From positions 13,020,001-13,084,000 of the forward strand of contig NC_053184.1 of NCBI RefSeq assembly GCF_905163445.1: a stretch of DNA of 64,000 nt. The letters are read 5' to 3'. The translations under genes and the position numbers were made by a program. Source of the stretch: Pararge aegeria. Lineage: Eukaryota > Arthropoda > Insecta > Lepidoptera > Nymphalidae. Below, piece after piece: positions 63,101 to 64,000 of the stretch. Under the pieces are notes generated by a model, which was not told the origin of the DNA, did no database searches, and saw nothing but the letters and a program-made list of their open reading frames with translations. Each line of letters begins with the position of its first letter. Position 1 is the first letter of the stretch.

Positions 63101-64000
63101 CAGCATATGGTACTGTTTTACGGACCGAAGGGCTTTATTGCCAAAGTAATTGCAGGCATGAGGCTTTGCACCTTAAGATACTCTCTAGAACGTGCTCCTT
63201 GCAAGCCCTGCGAATTATTGCTCTGCTTATAGGTGACGGTTTTCCGATCGTCTGCTTAGTTCGTTAATAACTACATACTTAAAAAAAAACAACTTTGATA
63301 AGGGCTCAACTACTAAGCTTCGCACGTTCAATGAGGTGGACTTTCCAGTTAATTGCTTCATTGAGCATTAGCACGATGTAGGCACCTATCATTAAAGCTT
63401 TTCACAGACCGTGGCACAATATGTTGTGTTCATTACGTTTTCGCTAGGTTTTGACCCTTGTGCAGTGGTGAGCGCCGTAGTCTTATCAGTAGGGGTCTCG
63501 GCTTTTCAGCAATTCGGGAATTAATAATTCGATGATCCGATGGTAGGCTTCACGACCTGTGATCAGTTACCACCCTTAAGACATCATCAACATCATCTCA
63601 AATGATATTGCAGTCAAGGGCTACCTTGTAATACATTAGAAATCATCTCAATCGTTATAGGGAAATAGGGAATTACTGTTTACTATAAAATAAATAAAAA
63701 TAAACAGTGCATGCCTATAACTTATAGCAAATTGACGCGATTCAACATTTAATTAATGGGTATCCGCCAAAATTCCTACTCATGCGTTTGAAAACTGACA
63801 TCCTGGCATACAGGTCATCCCTTCAAACGATTGAAGACCACTGCTGGACATAGATCTTTTGTAGGAAGTTCCAAAATACATGGTCCTGGGCCGCTTGTTT
63901 CAAGCGGCTCCCAGCGACTCGTTTGATGTCGCCGGTCCACCTCGCTGGGGGCCGACAAACGCTGCGTTTACCTGTGCGGGGTCGCTTTTCCAGCACCTCG
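60178..64000. repeat. Duplicated block, copy B (matches 18,028-21,850)
   Basis: Same sequence, order and orientation as copy A at a constant offset of 42,150, still matching at the last base of the window. It carries the same nested repeats (RTE tail 61,885-62,075; gtgctccttgca repeat 63,035-63,267; RTE end from 63,810). No BCAT exon was recognised within it. Confidence 0.97.

Noticed and set aside
1..64000. CRISPR arrays, rRNA genes, bacterial operons
   Set aside because: No regularly spaced repeats with unique spacers, no rRNA-like sequence, and all genes are spliced or eukaryotic in type.

Overview
The window reads as nuclear DNA of a moth or butterfly (Lepidoptera). It is AT-rich, its genes are split by GT-AG introns, and the introns are full of repeats that I associate with lepidopteran genomes. 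These include RTE-type LINE 3' ends finishing in GATGAT runs, tRNA-headed SINEs, elements starting with a CCCGCGACTTCGTC block, and small terminal-inverted-repeat elements. Nothing looks bacterial: there are no operons, no CRISPR array and no rRNA genes. The species cannot be named from the sequence alone.

Gene layout. (1) 46,815 down to 684, minus strand: the first 32 coding exons (about 1,815 codons) of the cytoplasmic dynein-2 (IFT dynein) heavy chain, DYNC2H1. They cover the tail, the linker and the AAA1 P-loop and Walker B region; the rest of the motor lies beyond the left edge. (2) 17,375 to 12,024, minus strand: a complete laminin beta-1 chain (LanB1) in one uninterrupted 5.4-kb reading frame. 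It sits inside the 18.4-kb intron 24 of DYNC2H1, on the same strand. (3) 47,415 to 48,634, plus strand: SDHAF2, the mitochondrial factor for flavinylation of succinate dehydrogenase, in three exons, head-to-head with DYNC2H1 across 599 bp. (4) 55,208 to 59,715, plus strand (possibly starting at 49,948): the N-terminal two thirds of a branched-chain amino-acid aminotransferase (BCAT), including its PLP lysine; the 3' exons are not in the window.

Large-scale structure. Bases 18,028-21,850 and 60,178-64,000 are almost identical direct copies, offset by exactly 42,150 bp. By eye I find two single-base differences. The left edges are abrupt and the right edge lies outside the window. The first copy begins about 650 bp upstream of the LanB1 start codon; the second begins 463 bp after the last visible BCAT exon. 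This is either a recent duplication (possibly a 42-kb tandem one) or an assembly duplication or mis-join. The nested position of LanB1 and the missing 3' end of BCAT should both be read with that in mind.

The genes do not form a pathway: ciliary transport motor, basement-membrane protein, respiratory-complex assembly factor and amino-acid catabolism. SDHAF2 and BCAT are both probably mitochondrial. The remaining DNA is mostly introns and intergenic sequence with repeats. The best-defined repeats are two short hAT-like elements with perfect 8-bp target duplications (36,795-36,951 and 45,265-45,700) and an 830-bp element with perfect 41-bp inverted ends (9,026-9,855). I found no clearly new biological system. 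The most unusual observations are the same-strand nesting of an apparently intronless LanB1 and the 42,150-bp-offset duplication.
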